A model generated the notes under the pieces. That model had not been told where the DNA came from. It saw only the letters and a program-made list of their open reading frames with translations, and searched no databases. From Candidatus Sumerlaeota bacterium (GTDB taxonomy: Bacteria > Sumerlaeota > Sumerlaeia > Sumerlaeales > Sumerlaeaceae), in the NCBI GenBank assembly GCA_026398535.1, contig JAPLSQ010000081.1, positions 1 to 64,000 on the forward strand: a DNA stretch of 64,000 nt, in the 5' to 3' direction. Position 1 is the first letter of the stretch. The number at the start of each line of letters is the position of its first letter. Shown here in pieces: positions 29,841 through 38,641 of this stretch. A program made the translations under genes and the position numbers.

Positions 29841-30985
29841 TGCCGCATCCAGTCCAACACACGCATGAATCCGGGCTGACGATCATTCACATCTCAACCG
29901 GGAAGGATTTTCGCGGCGGTGAGCGCCAGGTGAAACTCCTCACGGACGGACTGGCGCGGCGCGGCCATCGCTGCCTTGTGGCCTGTCCGCCGGGTTCGCC
30001 TCTGTGGCTCGACCGCGCGCAGGCGCCAGCCGGGACAATTGCCGCGCCGCTGCGCTCGTGGGGCGAATTTGATCTGTTTGCGGCGCGGCGCCTGGCCCGT
30101 CTGGCCCGGCAGGCCGGCGCCGGCATCCTTCACGCGCACACATCGCACGCGCACACGCTGGCGTGGTTGGCGGCGCGCGGCACAGGGTTGCCCGTCGCTG
30201 TTTCGCGCCGCGTGGATTTTCCCGTCGGCGGCAACAGTTTTTCACGGCGCAAGTACGAAGCCGATGGCATCCATTTCATCGCGATCTCTCAGGGCGTGAA
30301 AGAGTCGCTTGTGGCGGGCGGCATATCGCCCGGGCGCATACGGATCGTTCACAGCGGCGTTGATCCCGGGCGGTTCAGCGCGCGGGGTGCGGTCCGCGAC
30401 GAAAAGGCCGCGGCGCGATTCGGGGTTCAACCCTCGGAATATCTCATCGTCAACGTGGCGGCGCTCACGGACCACAAGGATCAGGCCACACTGTTGCGCG
30501 CTGCGTCGGCGTTGCGCGGGCGCCTGCCGGGATTCCGCCTCGTGATCGCGGGCAGCGGCGAGTTGGAGGGCGCGCTGAAAAAATTGTCCGTTGATTTGTC
30601 GCTCGAATCACATGTCACGTTCGCGGGACAGCTTGCCGATCTTGCGTCGTTGTATGGCGCGGCCGACATGTTCGTCCTATCATCGCACCATGAGGGACTT
30701 TGCACATCCATCTTAGATGCCATGCTGGCCGGGCTGCCTGTCGTGGCGGCTTCCGTGGGTGGGGTGCCGGAAATCGTGGAGGACGGACGCACAGGAGTTC
30801 TGGTTCCTCCGCGCGACCCGCAAGCGATGGCCAGCGCCATGGAATCGCTCCTGCTCGACCCCGCGCGGCGAAGCGCGCTGGCCGCCGAAGGCCGCGCGCG
30901 CGTGATGCGCGAATTCACCGCCGACCGCATGGTCGAAGGAACAATCGCGGCCTACCGCGGCATGTTGAACGCGATGGCCGGGTAA
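29837..30985 (+). CDS. Family 4 glycosyltransferase
   Basis: The protein has 382 residues with a GT-B fold. The N-terminal domain starts [21 protein letters not shown], has [12 protein letters not shown], and [13 protein letters not shown]. The C-terminal domain has the GT4 signature region [45 protein letters not shown], including the donor-binding Glu. It is translationally coupled to the heptosyltransferase gene, so it probably extends the same glycan. Sugar and acceptor are unknown. Its last 34 bases overlap the 3' end of the convergent pta gene. Confidence 0.9.
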   Translation: MMPHPVQHTHESGLTIIHISTGKDFRGGERQVKLLTDGLARRGHRCLVACPPGSPLWLDRAQAPAGTIAAPLRSWGEFDLFAARRLARLARQAGAGILHAHTSHAHTLAWLAARGTGLPVAVSRRVDFPVGGNSFSRRKYEADGIHFIAISQGVKESLVAGGISPGRIRIVHSGVDPGRFSARGAVRDEKAAARFGVQPSEYLIVNVAALTDHKDQATLLRAASALRGRLPGFRLVIAGSGELEGALKKLSVDLSLESHVTFAGQLADLASLYGAADMFVLSSHHEGLCTSILDAMLAGLPVVAASVGGVPEIVEDGRTGVLVPPRDPQAMASAMESLLLDPARRSALAAEGRARVMREFTADRMVEGTIAAYRGMLNAMAG

Positions 30986-32031
30986 TGTTCGTCCGTGGTT
31001 GTCTGTGGTTGTCCGTGGTTGTCCGTGGTTTCGGCCTGCAGACAGGTCACGGTGATCACCCGCACAATGTCTTCCACGCTGCATCCGCGCGACAGATCGT
31101 TCATGGGCTTGCGCAATCCCTGCAGGAAAGGCCCATAAGCGCCCGCCTTGGCGAGACGTTCGACGAGTTTGTAGGCGATGTTTCCCGCGTTCAAATCAGG
31201 AAAGATGAGCACGTTGGCGTGTCCACCGAGCAAGTTTCCAGGCGCTTTGCGCTCGGCAATAGCCGGCACAATCGCGGCATCTGCCTGCAATTCGCCGTCG
31301 ATGAGCAGTCCCGGGGCCTTCTCGCGCGCCAGGCGCACCGCTTCGCGCATCTTTTCCGCGCGGGGATGTGAGGCGCTGCCACGGGTTGAAAAACTGAGCA
31401 TCGCCACGCGCGGCTCGCACCCGATGAGCGACCTCGCGGTGGCGGCGCTCGCAAGAGCGATGTCAGCAAGCTGACTGGCCGTCGGATCGGGGATGACGCC
31501 CGCGTCGGCAAAGATGAGCGCGCCGTTTGCGCCGAATGATTCGTCGGGGCAGATCATCACGAACGCCGATGAAACATCGGCCACGCCCGCCGTCATCCCG
31601 ATCATGAATCTTGCCGCGCGCACCACATTGGCCGTGGTGTTAATCGCGCCGGCCACCACGCCGTCAGCCAAACCCATGCGCGCCATCATCGCCGCGAAAA
31701 ACAGCGGGTTGGACAGCATGCGCGCCGCCATTTTGGGATTGGGCGCCTTTTCACCGCCCCCGCCCGCGCGAAGGTCCGCGTAATGCTCGCGGAATTCCGC
31801 GAACCTTTCATGCTTTTCAGGCTGATGAATTTCGAACCCCAGGATATCCAGTCCTTCTTCGCGCGCAATGGCGGTTATCTTCTCGGGATCGCCAAGAAGC
31901 CCGACAGTGGCCACTCCGAGCGCCGTGGACCTCACTGCGGCATGGAGCATGCGCGGGTCTTCGGCTTCGGGCAAAAGGATGGTTTTCCCCAGCGCGCGCG
32001 CCCGCTCGGTCCATCGTTCAACAAGATTCAT
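30952..32031 (-). CDS. pta: Phosphate acetyltransferase
   Basis: The protein has about 359 residues from the ATG at 32031; the frame is open to 32130 but the upstream 33 residues are non-homologous and overlap coaD. The PTA/PTB domain starts [17 protein letters not shown]. It contains [47 protein letters not shown], and [23 protein letters not shown]. The enzyme interconverts acetyl-CoA and acetyl phosphate; with an acetate kinase (not in the window) it yields ATP in fermentation. The C-terminal tail ([15 protein letters not shown]) is encoded by a 10-bp repeat block and is not part of the family. That repeat extends the gene into the convergent glycosyltransferase. Confidence 0.94.
   Translation of the reverse strand: MNLVERWTERARALGKTILLPEAEDPRMLHAAVRSTALGVATVGLLGDPEKITAIAREEGLDILGFEIHQPEKHERFAEFREHYADLRAGGGGEKAPNPKMAARMLSNPLFFAAMMARMGLADGVVAGAINTTANVVRAARFMIGMTAGVADVSSAFVMICPDESFGANGALIFADAGVIPDPTASQLADIALASAATARSLIGCEPRVAMLSFSTRGSASHPRAEKMREAVRLAREKAPGLLIDGELQADAAIVPAIAERKAPGNLLGGHANVLIFPDLNAGNIAYKLVERLAKAGAYGPFLQGLRKPMNDLSRGCSVEDIVRVITVTCLQAETTDNHGQPQTTTDEHYPAIAFNMPR
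30991..31030. repeat. Dispersed 10-bp tandem repeat, copy 1
   Basis: Four head-to-tail units of GTCCGTGGTT, one with a C-to-T change (GTCTGTGGTT). It lies just past the stop of the GT4 gene and inside the last codons of pta. The same unit recurs at 36786 and 38491. Confidence 0.88.
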
Positions 32032-32539
32032 TGACAGACTCCGCGCGGATTCTGGCGATGAGTTCCCGCGCGACCGCGGGCGTGACGAAGTCTGATATAT
32101 CGCCGCCGAGCCGGGCGATTTCCTTGACACTCGACGAGCTCAGAAATGAATACTGCGGCGATGGAGCCATGAAAACAGTCGTGACATCGGGAGCGAGATT
32201 GTCGTTCATCATCGCCATCTGAAGCTCATACTCGAAATCACTGACTGCCCGCAAACCGCGCAGAATGACCGTGGCGCCGACTTGGCTGGCAACATTGACC
32301 GTCAGACCCGAAAAACTCGCGACGTCAACATTGCGCCACTTTTTCACCGACACGCGCAACATCGCCAGCCGCTCCTCCACCGTGAAAAGCGCGTATATTT
32401 TAGCGGGATTATGCGCCACGGCCACAGTCACGCGGGCGAATATGCGCGCCGCCCGTCGGATGACATCAAGGTGACCGAGCGTCACCACGTCAAATGATCC
32501 GGGATAAAGTGCGTGTGCCGGCGGATTTGCGGGCGCCAT
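32018..32539 (-). CDS. coaD: Phosphopantetheine adenylyltransferase
   Basis: The protein has 173 residues from the ATG at 32539, a normal length. Nucleotidyltransferase motifs are [19 protein letters not shown] (with the T/HxGH signature TLGH) and the late [43 protein letters not shown] is typical of CoaD. The enzyme makes dephospho-CoA from 4'-phosphopantetheine and ATP, the fourth step of CoA synthesis. It overlaps the start of pta by 14 bases, so CoA synthesis and acetyl-CoA use are transcribed together. It follows the ROK gene with a seven-base gap. Confidence 0.95.
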   Translation of the reverse strand: MAPANPPAHALYPGSFDVVTLGHLDVIRRAARIFARVTVAVAHNPAKIYALFTVEERLAMLRVSVKKWRNVDVASFSGLTVNVASQVGATVILRGLRAVSDFEYELQMAMMNDNLAPDVTTVFMAPSPQYSFLSSSSVKEIARLGGDISDFVTPAVARELIARIRAESVNESC

Positions 32540-32546
32540 CGAAATG

Positions 32547-33791
32547 TCAGACCACGCTTTCCACCGAGATATGCGCCGCCGAGAAAATGTGCTGAAGGAC
32601 GCAGGCGCACGTCCCCAGCGGGCCCGCATCCTCATAAAGCTCGCTGACATCAATCTTCACTTCCTGCACGATGGCAGGCAGGACGACCGTGTTGATTTCG
32701 TCGAACATGGGTTTGATGAACAGGTCCGAAGCCCGCACGACCCGGCCCGCAAGAATGATGGCCTGCGGGTTGAAGAGGTTCGACACGGCGCCAAGCCCGC
32801 GACCGAGCGTGTGGCCGAAACGCTCAAAGATCGCGAGCGCATCGGCGCTGCCAGCCCGCGCCATCTCCGCCAGATCCTGCCAAGCGGCTTTGCCGCCGTT
32901 TTTCGTCAGACCCGCCTGCATGGCCATGCGCTCCAGTCCCGAACCTGACGCGATGTTTTCCAGGCAGCCGCTGCTTCCACAGTAGCACCTGATGCCCTGC
33001 TCACCGAGCGGAATATGGCCGATTTCGCCCGCATGGCCGTGAAAACCCGGGTAAACCTTGCGGCCGATGACAAGCGCCATGCCAAGACCATGGCCGATAT
33101 TCACCACGGCAAATGTCTCGAGGTTGCGCGGCGGGCCAAACCACAGAATGCCATGCGCCATCATCCGCGTGTCGTTGTCCACAAGCACCGGCACGTCAAG
33201 AAAAGAGGACAAACGGTCATTGACCGCCTGCGCATCGGGCGCCAGTGTTTGGGCAAGCCTGTCGGGACGGTGAATCAGTCCGGGCAGCGCCACGCCCGCG
33301 CCCGCCAGCGGCGGAATCGAGCCGCCCGCCAGCGCCAGCAGCTCCGACGCAACCTGCGCAACCCAATCCGCAAGGCGTTGCGGTGAATCCATGGGCGGCG
33401 TGTTGTTTTCATGCCGCGCGATGACGCCGCCCTTCAAATCCATCATGAGGCCTATCGTGGTGATTTTTCCCAGGTCGATTCCCATGACGCATGCGGCGTT
33501 GGTTTTCAGTGAAACAGGTATGGGCCGCCGCCCCAGCGGTGTTTTCTGCGCCTGCGCTTCGATGGCCAGTCCCTCATCAACAAGCTCATCCACAAGCCGC
33601 GAGACGGTCGGAAGGTTGAAACCCAGATTGCGCGCGACGGCTGAGCGCGCGATGGGGCCCTCCTTGCGGATGCAGTCAAGCACTTGATGTTTGCGGATGC
33701 GGCGTTTCTCGGCGCTCCGCTCCGCGGGTGTCACCGGCGATCGGGTCAGCAACAAACCGCGCTTCGTGGCAACAGGGTGTTTCGGTGTCAT
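32547..33791 (-). CDS. ROK-family transcriptional regulator
   Basis: The protein has 414 residues. An N-terminal winged helix-turn-helix (about 35-90: RKHQVLDCIRKEGPIARSAVARNLGFNLPTVSRLVDELVDEGL) precedes a ROK domain with MGIDLGKITTIGLMMDL, VLVDNDTRMMAHG, and the zinc site HAGEIGHIPLGEQGIRCYCGSSGCLE (His plus three Cys). This is the NagC/Mlc/XylR type: a repressor that senses a sugar or sugar phosphate, or is itself a sugar kinase. The Asp of the DNDTR motif is kept, so kinase activity is not excluded. It may regulate its own operon with coaD and pta; its ligand is unknown. Confidence 0.92.
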   Translation of the reverse strand: MTPKHPVATKRGLLLTRSPVTPAERSAEKRRIRKHQVLDCIRKEGPIARSAVARNLGFNLPTVSRLVDELVDEGLAIEAQAQKTPLGRRPIPVSLKTNAACVMGIDLGKITTIGLMMDLKGGVIARHENNTPPMDSPQRLADWVAQVASELLALAGGSIPPLAGAGVALPGLIHRPDRLAQTLAPDAQAVNDRLSSFLDVPVLVDNDTRMMAHGILWFGPPRNLETFAVVNIGHGLGMALVIGRKVYPGFHGHAGEIGHIPLGEQGIRCYCGSSGCLENIASGSGLERMAMQAGLTKNGGKAAWQDLAEMARAGSADALAIFERFGHTLGRGLGAVSNLFNPQAIILAGRVVRASDLFIKPMFDEINTVVLPAIVQEVKIDVSELYEDAGPLGTCACVLQHIFSAAHISVESVV

Positions 33792-33873
33792 AATACTGCA
33801 AGACTCCGCTCAAAATGATCCGTTATCCGCCAGAAAAATACAGCATGAATTGGCGGCGGCACGCGCATTCGCA

Positions 33874-35055
33874 TTAAAAAGCATCCATGAGATAGGGCGG
33901 CCTGTCATGAAACGCGTTGCGCAACAGACGCAATTTGTCCATGTCACTCCGTGGCAGCATCCCATGGTCCGAAAGGCCTGCCAAATCAATATATCCAAGG
34001 TACAATTGCGAAAATCGCTGGATAGTCAACTCCAAGTCGGGTTTTCGCGCGGTCGTTTTCACCGCGATTCCTTTTCCATCCGAGAATTGCAGTTCCCATG
34101 TCCCATCGTTCCATGCCCCGCACTCATCGCGGATGGCGATTGTGATCCCGCCATGCGCATGATCGGGGTAACCCCGTCGTGCGACTGCCTGCTCCACATC
34201 AACAACCCGGAACATGAACGATGGCTGGCGCCGCGCGTGTAACGTTGGTTCGCTGAAATGCTCGAAAAGCGGCGGGAAAACAGGCGCCGTCACGCTGATG
34301 CGCGTCACGACATTCGGCAGAGTGGCCAGAAACCCCATCATGGCCCGCCATGCCGCGGGTGTCAGGCATGCCAGTTCGATCGTGCGCGACTCGACGCAAC
34401 TTGGTGAACGCTGGTTTTCGCAAAAGAAATACCCCGCCGCCTCGCCGGCCTCTTCGATAAGATAAGCCTGCCCGCCCTGGCCGGTTAGATTACTCAGTCG
34501 CCACTGCCAGTTGGCGTCAGTCCGGCTGACCATGCCATTGTAGCGCTGTGCATAACGCTTGTAAACAGCGGCAATCTTTTCCACGTCATCCGCGCGCAGA
34601 GCCGCCCTCACAAGATGACGCTCATCGTAACGGTTCAGGTCCGATTGAGTGATCTCGCTGTAGACCATCCTGTCGCCGGCGGTCTCCCAGCCGAATCGGC
34701 GGTAATAGCGGTGCGCAAAAGGATAAAGAGCCGTTGTCCACAAACCGCGCTCGCGCATGAGCGCCACACTGCGGCGCATCAACTCGCCCGCGTATCCCTT
34801 GCCCTGGCAGTCCATCCATGTGGCCACGCCGCTGATGCCGCCCATGGCAACCTCGTGTCCGCCAATCCAGATCGTGTAAGGGAGCATGCGCACGATGCTG
34901 GCCACACGGCCTTCCTCCACAAAAGCGATGGTCTCATCAAGGTCGGCATTTTCTATCCATGCGCGTCCCGTTGCCGCGCCGACGCGATAAGCGTTGTTGT
35001 ACAACTCCGCGACGAGCTCACGCTCATCGTCCCGTATCTTTCTTGGTTCTGGCAT
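33874..35055 (-). CDS. Eis-like GNAT acetyltransferase
   Basis: The protein has 393 residues, the size of Eis-type proteins, which combine two GNAT folds with a C-terminal SCP2-like domain. The first GNAT carries the acetyl-CoA pyrophosphate-binding motif WMDCQGKGYAGELMRRSVALMRERG and ends TALYPFAHRYYRRFGWE, both characteristic of Eis. The C-terminal residues (about 285-393) fit the SCP2-like domain. Eis enzymes acetylate amines such as aminoglycosides or protein lysines. The natural substrate here cannot be told. The protein ends with a free carboxylate (LMDAF), as Eis proteins do, where the C-terminus takes part in catalysis. Confidence 0.85.
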   Translation of the reverse strand: MPEPRKIRDDERELVAELYNNAYRVGAATGRAWIENADLDETIAFVEEGRVASIVRMLPYTIWIGGHEVAMGGISGVATWMDCQGKGYAGELMRRSVALMRERGLWTTALYPFAHRYYRRFGWETAGDRMVYSEITQSDLNRYDERHLVRAALRADDVEKIAAVYKRYAQRYNGMVSRTDANWQWRLSNLTGQGGQAYLIEEAGEAAGYFFCENQRSPSCVESRTIELACLTPAAWRAMMGFLATLPNVVTRISVTAPVFPPLFEHFSEPTLHARRQPSFMFRVVDVEQAVARRGYPDHAHGGITIAIRDECGAWNDGTWELQFSDGKGIAVKTTARKPDLELTIQRFSQLYLGYIDLAGLSDHGMLPRSDMDKLRLLRNAFHDRPPYLMDAF

Positions 35056-35205
35056 TGTGGCAGGGTCATCGCCTTTGTTTTATTTTTACTTTAATGACAA
35101 AACAATTCGCTTGCATTTGAAAATCAAATCAAGTGAAAATTCAATTCGACACGATAAATCAATGACCCACCATCATCGTTTTTTCTTATAAGCAGGCATG
35201 TTGTC

Positions 35206-35805
35206 ATGAAATCGGCCTTTAATAATACTGAATCAGTAATTCGCCGCGCATTCACCTTGATCGAGCTTCTCATTGTTGTCGCGATCATCGCCATACTCGC
35301 CGCAATTGCCGTGCCAAACTTCATGGAAGCGCAGACACGCGCGAAAGTGTCGCGCACGAAGAATGACATGCGCGTCATTGCCACGGCGATGGAATCGTAT
35401 GCCTCTGACAATACGATGAAGTATCCGCCCGAATATCATGACAAATACAGCGCCTCGATCTGCTACCCCAAATCATTTTCCCACCTGACCACCCCCATCG
35501 CTTATATGTCCAGCATTCCCAAGGACACGTTCAAATCCAGGAACAAGTCCGATTGGGCATGGTCGACGGATTTTTACTGGTACTACAACTGGCTGGGCCG
35601 CTATGGGAAAATGATCAATGTCAACAAGCCGCCGTGGTCGACCGCCGGCCAGGTTCCTTGGTATGATGCCGAAACCGCATGGATGGCCACCTCCCTCGGA
35701 CCGGACCAGGAACCGGGTTATCCGGCGATCTATGATCCCACGAACGGCACGGTGAGCTGGGGCGACATCACCCGCTTCGGTCCGAGCGGCCAGCGCGGAT
35801 CATGA
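35206..35805 (+). CDS. Type IV pilin-like / type II secretion pseudopilin
   Basis: The protein has 199 residues. The prepilin signature is RRAFTLIELLIVVAIIAILAAIAVPNFMEAQTRAKVSR: cleavage would fall before Phe, with Ala rather than the usual Gly at -1 and the key Glu at +5. The rest is a beta-rich globular domain with many aromatic residues (DWAWSTDFYWYYNWLGRYG). This form, ending in a short C-terminal domain, is the GspG/H-like pseudopilin class that is abundant in PVC-group and Sumerlaeota genomes, often in many stand-alone copies. It is exported and assembled by a pilus/T2SS machine not present in this window. Confidence 0.88.
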   Translation: MKSAFNNTESVIRRAFTLIELLIVVAIIAILAAIAVPNFMEAQTRAKVSRTKNDMRVIATAMESYASDNTMKYPPEYHDKYSASICYPKSFSHLTTPIAYMSSIPKDTFKSRNKSDWAWSTDFYWYYNWLGRYGKMINVNKPPWSTAGQVPWYDAETAWMATSLGPDQEPGYPAIYDPTNGTVSWGDITRFGPSGQRGS

Positions 35806-35861
35806 TGCCACGACCCGCCTGAGACCCTCCCCAGCGCATTTCACGCGCGCGTTGCCCGGTC

Positions 35862-36776
35862 TTATCCAAACGGCCAGTAGAAGATCAGCACGATCACGAC
35901 CGCCCACAACCCGATGTTCACCAGCATCGGTATGTCCCGCAACAGCATATTCTCGGGACTTCCCCCTTCCTCGCGCTTATAGACAAGGTAGAGATAGCGG
36001 AAGATGCCATAAAGCACAAACGGCAGGGTCATGATCATCAGATTGCGCTTGGGGGTTGGCGGCGCGCCCAGCACAACATAAAGAGCGTAGGACAGAACCG
36101 ACGCCGTCGTGGCCACGCTGACCATCTGATCGAGAAACGCGGGGGAATAATGCTCAAGCACCGGACGATGGCTCGAAGCCGAATCCGCCAGCAGGATGAG
36201 CTCATGCCGCCGCTTGCAGATGACTATGAAAAGCGCGAGAAAAAGGATGCAGGTGATAAACCACGGCGTGATGGGAAGATCTTCTCCCGGCAGCTCGATG
36301 GCCCTCACGCCCGCCATGGCGCGGATGACAAATCCTATCGCCACGATGAGCAAGTCAAGAATGACCACATGCTTGAGCACCGCCGAATAAAGCACCATGA
36401 TGATGAAATAAACCACGGCGTACCCGCCAAACTTGGGATTCAAGAAAAACGCCCAGACGATGCACAACACACTGATAATCAGCGCCGCCGACCATGCGAG
36501 CGGCTCGGAAAGCTGACCGGAGGCGATCGGACGCTGGCATTTCAGCGGATGCTGGCGGTCGCTTTCCCCATCGCGCAGGTCGTTGAAGAGGTAAATCACA
36601 CCCGAAAGCCCGCAGAAAATGATGAACGCCGACACGGCGTCGGTCAGGCGGCCAATTTGCGACAAATTGTGGGTGAAGACCACGCCCGCGAAAAGCAGGA
36701 AATTCTTCGTCCACTGCTTCGGACGCATGCCGATAATCAAATAGTATAGAGATTTCACTGTTCGAATCCCCGTCAC
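35862..36776 (-). CDS. UbiA-type decaprenyl-phosphate phosphoribosyltransferase
   Basis: The protein has 304 residues with about eight membrane helices. It starts MRPKQWTKNFLLFAGVVFTH and carries the Asp-rich site LFNDLRDGESDRQHPLKCQRPIASG (NDxxDxxxD). These match the DPPR-synthase subgroup (mycobacterial Rv3806c) more than quinone-making UbiA proteins, which lack the RPKQW start. The enzyme joins PRPP to polyprenyl phosphate, giving the precursor of polyprenyl-phospho-arabinose. The DprE1/DprE2 pair at 59.4-61.6 kb would act later in the same pathway. It overlaps accA by four bases (ATGA), so it is cotranscribed with it. Confidence 0.85.
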   Translation of the reverse strand: MTGIRTVKSLYYLIIGMRPKQWTKNFLLFAGVVFTHNLSQIGRLTDAVSAFIIFCGLSGVIYLFNDLRDGESDRQHPLKCQRPIASGQLSEPLAWSAALIISVLCIVWAFFLNPKFGGYAVVYFIIMVLYSAVLKHVVILDLLIVAIGFVIRAMAGVRAIELPGEDLPITPWFITCILFLALFIVICKRRHELILLADSASSHRPVLEHYSPAFLDQMVSVATTASVLSYALYVVLGAPPTPKRNLMIMTLPFVLYGIFRYLYLVYKREEGGSPENMLLRDIPMLVNIGLWAVVIVLIFYWPFG

Positions 36777-37759
36777 TCAGGCTCCGTCGTGGTTGTTCGT
36801 GGTTGTCCGTGTTCTCCTGCATGAAACGCACCCATCGCGCGGAATTTTTGGTAACGGCGCTCAATCCGCTCTTCGCTCGATATTTCAAGGAGCGCGGCAA
36901 GCCTGATTTCGAGCGCATGCCTGACATTGTCGTAAGTTTCTTTCGGATTGCGGTGGGCGCCTCCCAGCGGCTCCGGGATGACTTCGTCCACCACGCCGAG
37001 TGCGATGAGATCAGAAGCCGTCAGCTTGAGTTGCTCAGCCGCGCGCTCGGCCATCGCGCGGTCCTTCCACAGGATCGCGGCGCATCCTTCAGGCGAAATG
37101 ACACAATACCAAGAATTCTCCAGCATGAGGATGCTGTCGCCCACGCCCACACCGAGCGCTCCGCCGCTGGCCCCCTCCCCCACCACAATGCAGATGATGG
37201 GAATTTCAAGCGTGAACATGTCGCGGATATTGTGTGCGATGGCCTCGGCCTGCCCGCGCTCCTCCGCCCCGATCCCGGGAAAAGCGCCGGGAGTGTCAAT
37301 AAAGACGATGATCGGCATGCCAAATCTGTTGGCCAGGTTCATGACCCGATGCGCCTTGCGGTAACCCTCCGGATGGCTCATCCCCCAGTTGCGCTGAAGA
37401 TTTTCCTTCGTGTCGCGCCCCTTCTGTTGCGCGATCACAGCCACGGGATGCCCCGCGAATTTAGCCATCCCGCAGATCATGGCCTTGTCGTCCGAATAAT
37501 AACGGTCGCCGTGAAGCTCAACAAAATCATCCATCATGGCATGGACATAGTCCGTGGAGTGGGGACGTTCGGGATGCCGCGCCACCAGCACGCGCTGCCA
37601 GGGTGTCAGGCGCGAATAAATCTGCTGCTGGCGCCGGGCCAGCTCCTCGCGCAGACGCGCCACCGCCGTCTCGTCGCGCGGCTCCGCGGTCTCGCATTCA
37701 TGCAACTTCTGTTCCAACTCGATGATCGGTTTTTCAAATTCCAAGACGCTGATTGGCAT
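36773..37759 (-). CDS. accA: Acetyl-CoA carboxylase carboxyltransferase subunit alpha
   Basis: The protein has 328 residues. E. coli AccA has 319. The start LEFEKPIIELEQKLHE is typical, as are RPHSTDYVHAMMDDFVELHGDR, FIDTPGAFPGIGAEERGQAEAIAHN and GEGASGGALGVGVGDSILMLENSWYCVISPEGCAAILWKD. It forms the alpha-beta carboxyltransferase with AccD, which is not in the window, and makes malonyl-CoA. The last 15 residues ([13 protein letters not shown]) come from a 10-bp repeat block and replace or extend the normal end. It is translationally coupled to the UbiA-type gene. Confidence 0.96.
   Translation of the reverse strand: MPISVLEFEKPIIELEQKLHECETAEPRDETAVARLREELARRQQQIYSRLTPWQRVLVARHPERPHSTDYVHAMMDDFVELHGDRYYSDDKAMICGMAKFAGHPVAVIAQQKGRDTKENLQRNWGMSHPEGYRKAHRVMNLANRFGMPIIVFIDTPGAFPGIGAEERGQAEAIAHNIRDMFTLEIPIICIVVGEGASGGALGVGVGDSILMLENSWYCVISPEGCAAILWKDRAMAERAAEQLKLTASDLIALGVVDEVIPEPLGGAHRNPKETYDNVRHALEIRLAALLEISSEERIERRYQKFRAMGAFHAGEHGQPRTTTTEPE
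36786..36822. repeat. Dispersed 10-bp tandem repeat, copy 2
   Basis: About two and a half degenerate GTCCGTGGTT units followed by GTCCGTGTTCTCCTGCAT (36805-36822), an 18-base stretch identical to the end of copy 3. It encodes the C-terminal tail of AccA. Confidence 0.85.
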
Positions 37760-37889
37760 GAAATGGCGTCATCCTTTATGGCATCTGTGTTCGCGTGAAA
37801 TAATACACGTTCCGATACAAAGAACAAATTAAACATACTCACTACGGCGCCCGGATGATCAAGTTTGCGGATCGAAAAACGCCATTCCA

Positions 37890-38630
37890 TCACCGGTTTG
37901 TGCGGATATCGGGGGCGCCTGGCCCGCCTTTGGCCGCATGATATGCCCGGGCAAGCGCCTCGATGTCCGAACTAAACAGGCTCCTGTTGGCTGGCGAATG
38001 AAGCACGGCCGCCGGGTGGAGACACATGAACAGCGGCCGGCCGCCATAACTCTGCCACGATCCGCGCAGCTTCATGATAAATATGGGGCATTTCAGGAGC
38101 GTCGCGGCGGCGAATCTGCCCAGGGCGCAAAGCATTTTCGGCTGGATGATGTCGAGTTGTTGCAGAAGGTAGGACTCGCAGGCGATGATTTCATCGGCAA
38201 CAGGATCGCGATCGTTCGGGGGATGGCATTTCAGAACGTTGCAGATGAACACTTCATCGCGCGTGACGCCGTGGCGCGCGAGCTCCTGGGTCAGCAGATT
38301 GCCGGCGGGTCCGACAAACGGTTTCCCTGTTTCATCTTCCCTGGCGCCCGGAGCCTCGCCAACGAAAACAAGCGCGGCGGCTGGATTGCCGACACCAAAA
38401 ACTGAATTCTTGCGGGTGTGTCCGATCTCGCACTTGCGGCAAGCCGCCACAACCTGCGCCAGCCGGGACAATTGCCGTCCCGCCTCCTTCGTCCGTGGTT
38501 GTCCGTGGTTGTCCGTGTTCTCCTGCATTTCATCAAGCTTGGCCTGCACCTCCGCGCGTGGAATGACCATTCCCATCCGCCCGAGCCAGCGCAGATACGC
38601 GCGCGCATCACGCAGTGCGTCTCTCTGCAT
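37890..38630 (-). CDS. Family 4 uracil-DNA glycosylase (iron-sulfur type)
   Basis: The protein has 246 residues. Family-4 motifs are VFVGEAPGAREDETGKPFVGPAGNLL (motif 1, with the GEAPG start), NVLKCHPPNDRDP, and the late CLHPAAVLHSP. The four Cys expected for the [4Fe-4S] cluster are visible: CRKCEIG (a pair), the KCHPP Cys and ACESY. It removes uracil from DNA in base-excision repair. The N-terminal 50 residues precede the catalytic domain; within them the segment QENTDNHGQPRT is encoded by the 10-bp repeat and is likely a linker. An alternative start at Met35 lies right at the repeat (38528). Confidence 0.92.
   Translation of the reverse strand: MQRDALRDARAYLRWLGRMGMVIPRAEVQAKLDEMQENTDNHGQPRTKEAGRQLSRLAQVVAACRKCEIGHTRKNSVFGVGNPAAALVFVGEAPGAREDETGKPFVGPAGNLLTQELARHGVTRDEVFICNVLKCHPPNDRDPVADEIIACESYLLQQLDIIQPKMLCALGRFAAATLLKCPIFIMKLRGSWQSYGGRPLFMCLHPAAVLHSPANRSLFSSDIEALARAYHAAKGGPGAPDIRTNR
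38491..38528. repeat. Dispersed 10-bp tandem repeat, copy 3
   Basis: Two perfect GTCCGTGGTT units (38491-38510) followed by the same 18-base end as copy 2 (38511-38528). It lies inside the uracil-DNA glycosylase gene and is read in a different frame from copy 2. Confidence 0.88.
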
Positions 38631-38641
38631 GTCGGTTGGAA

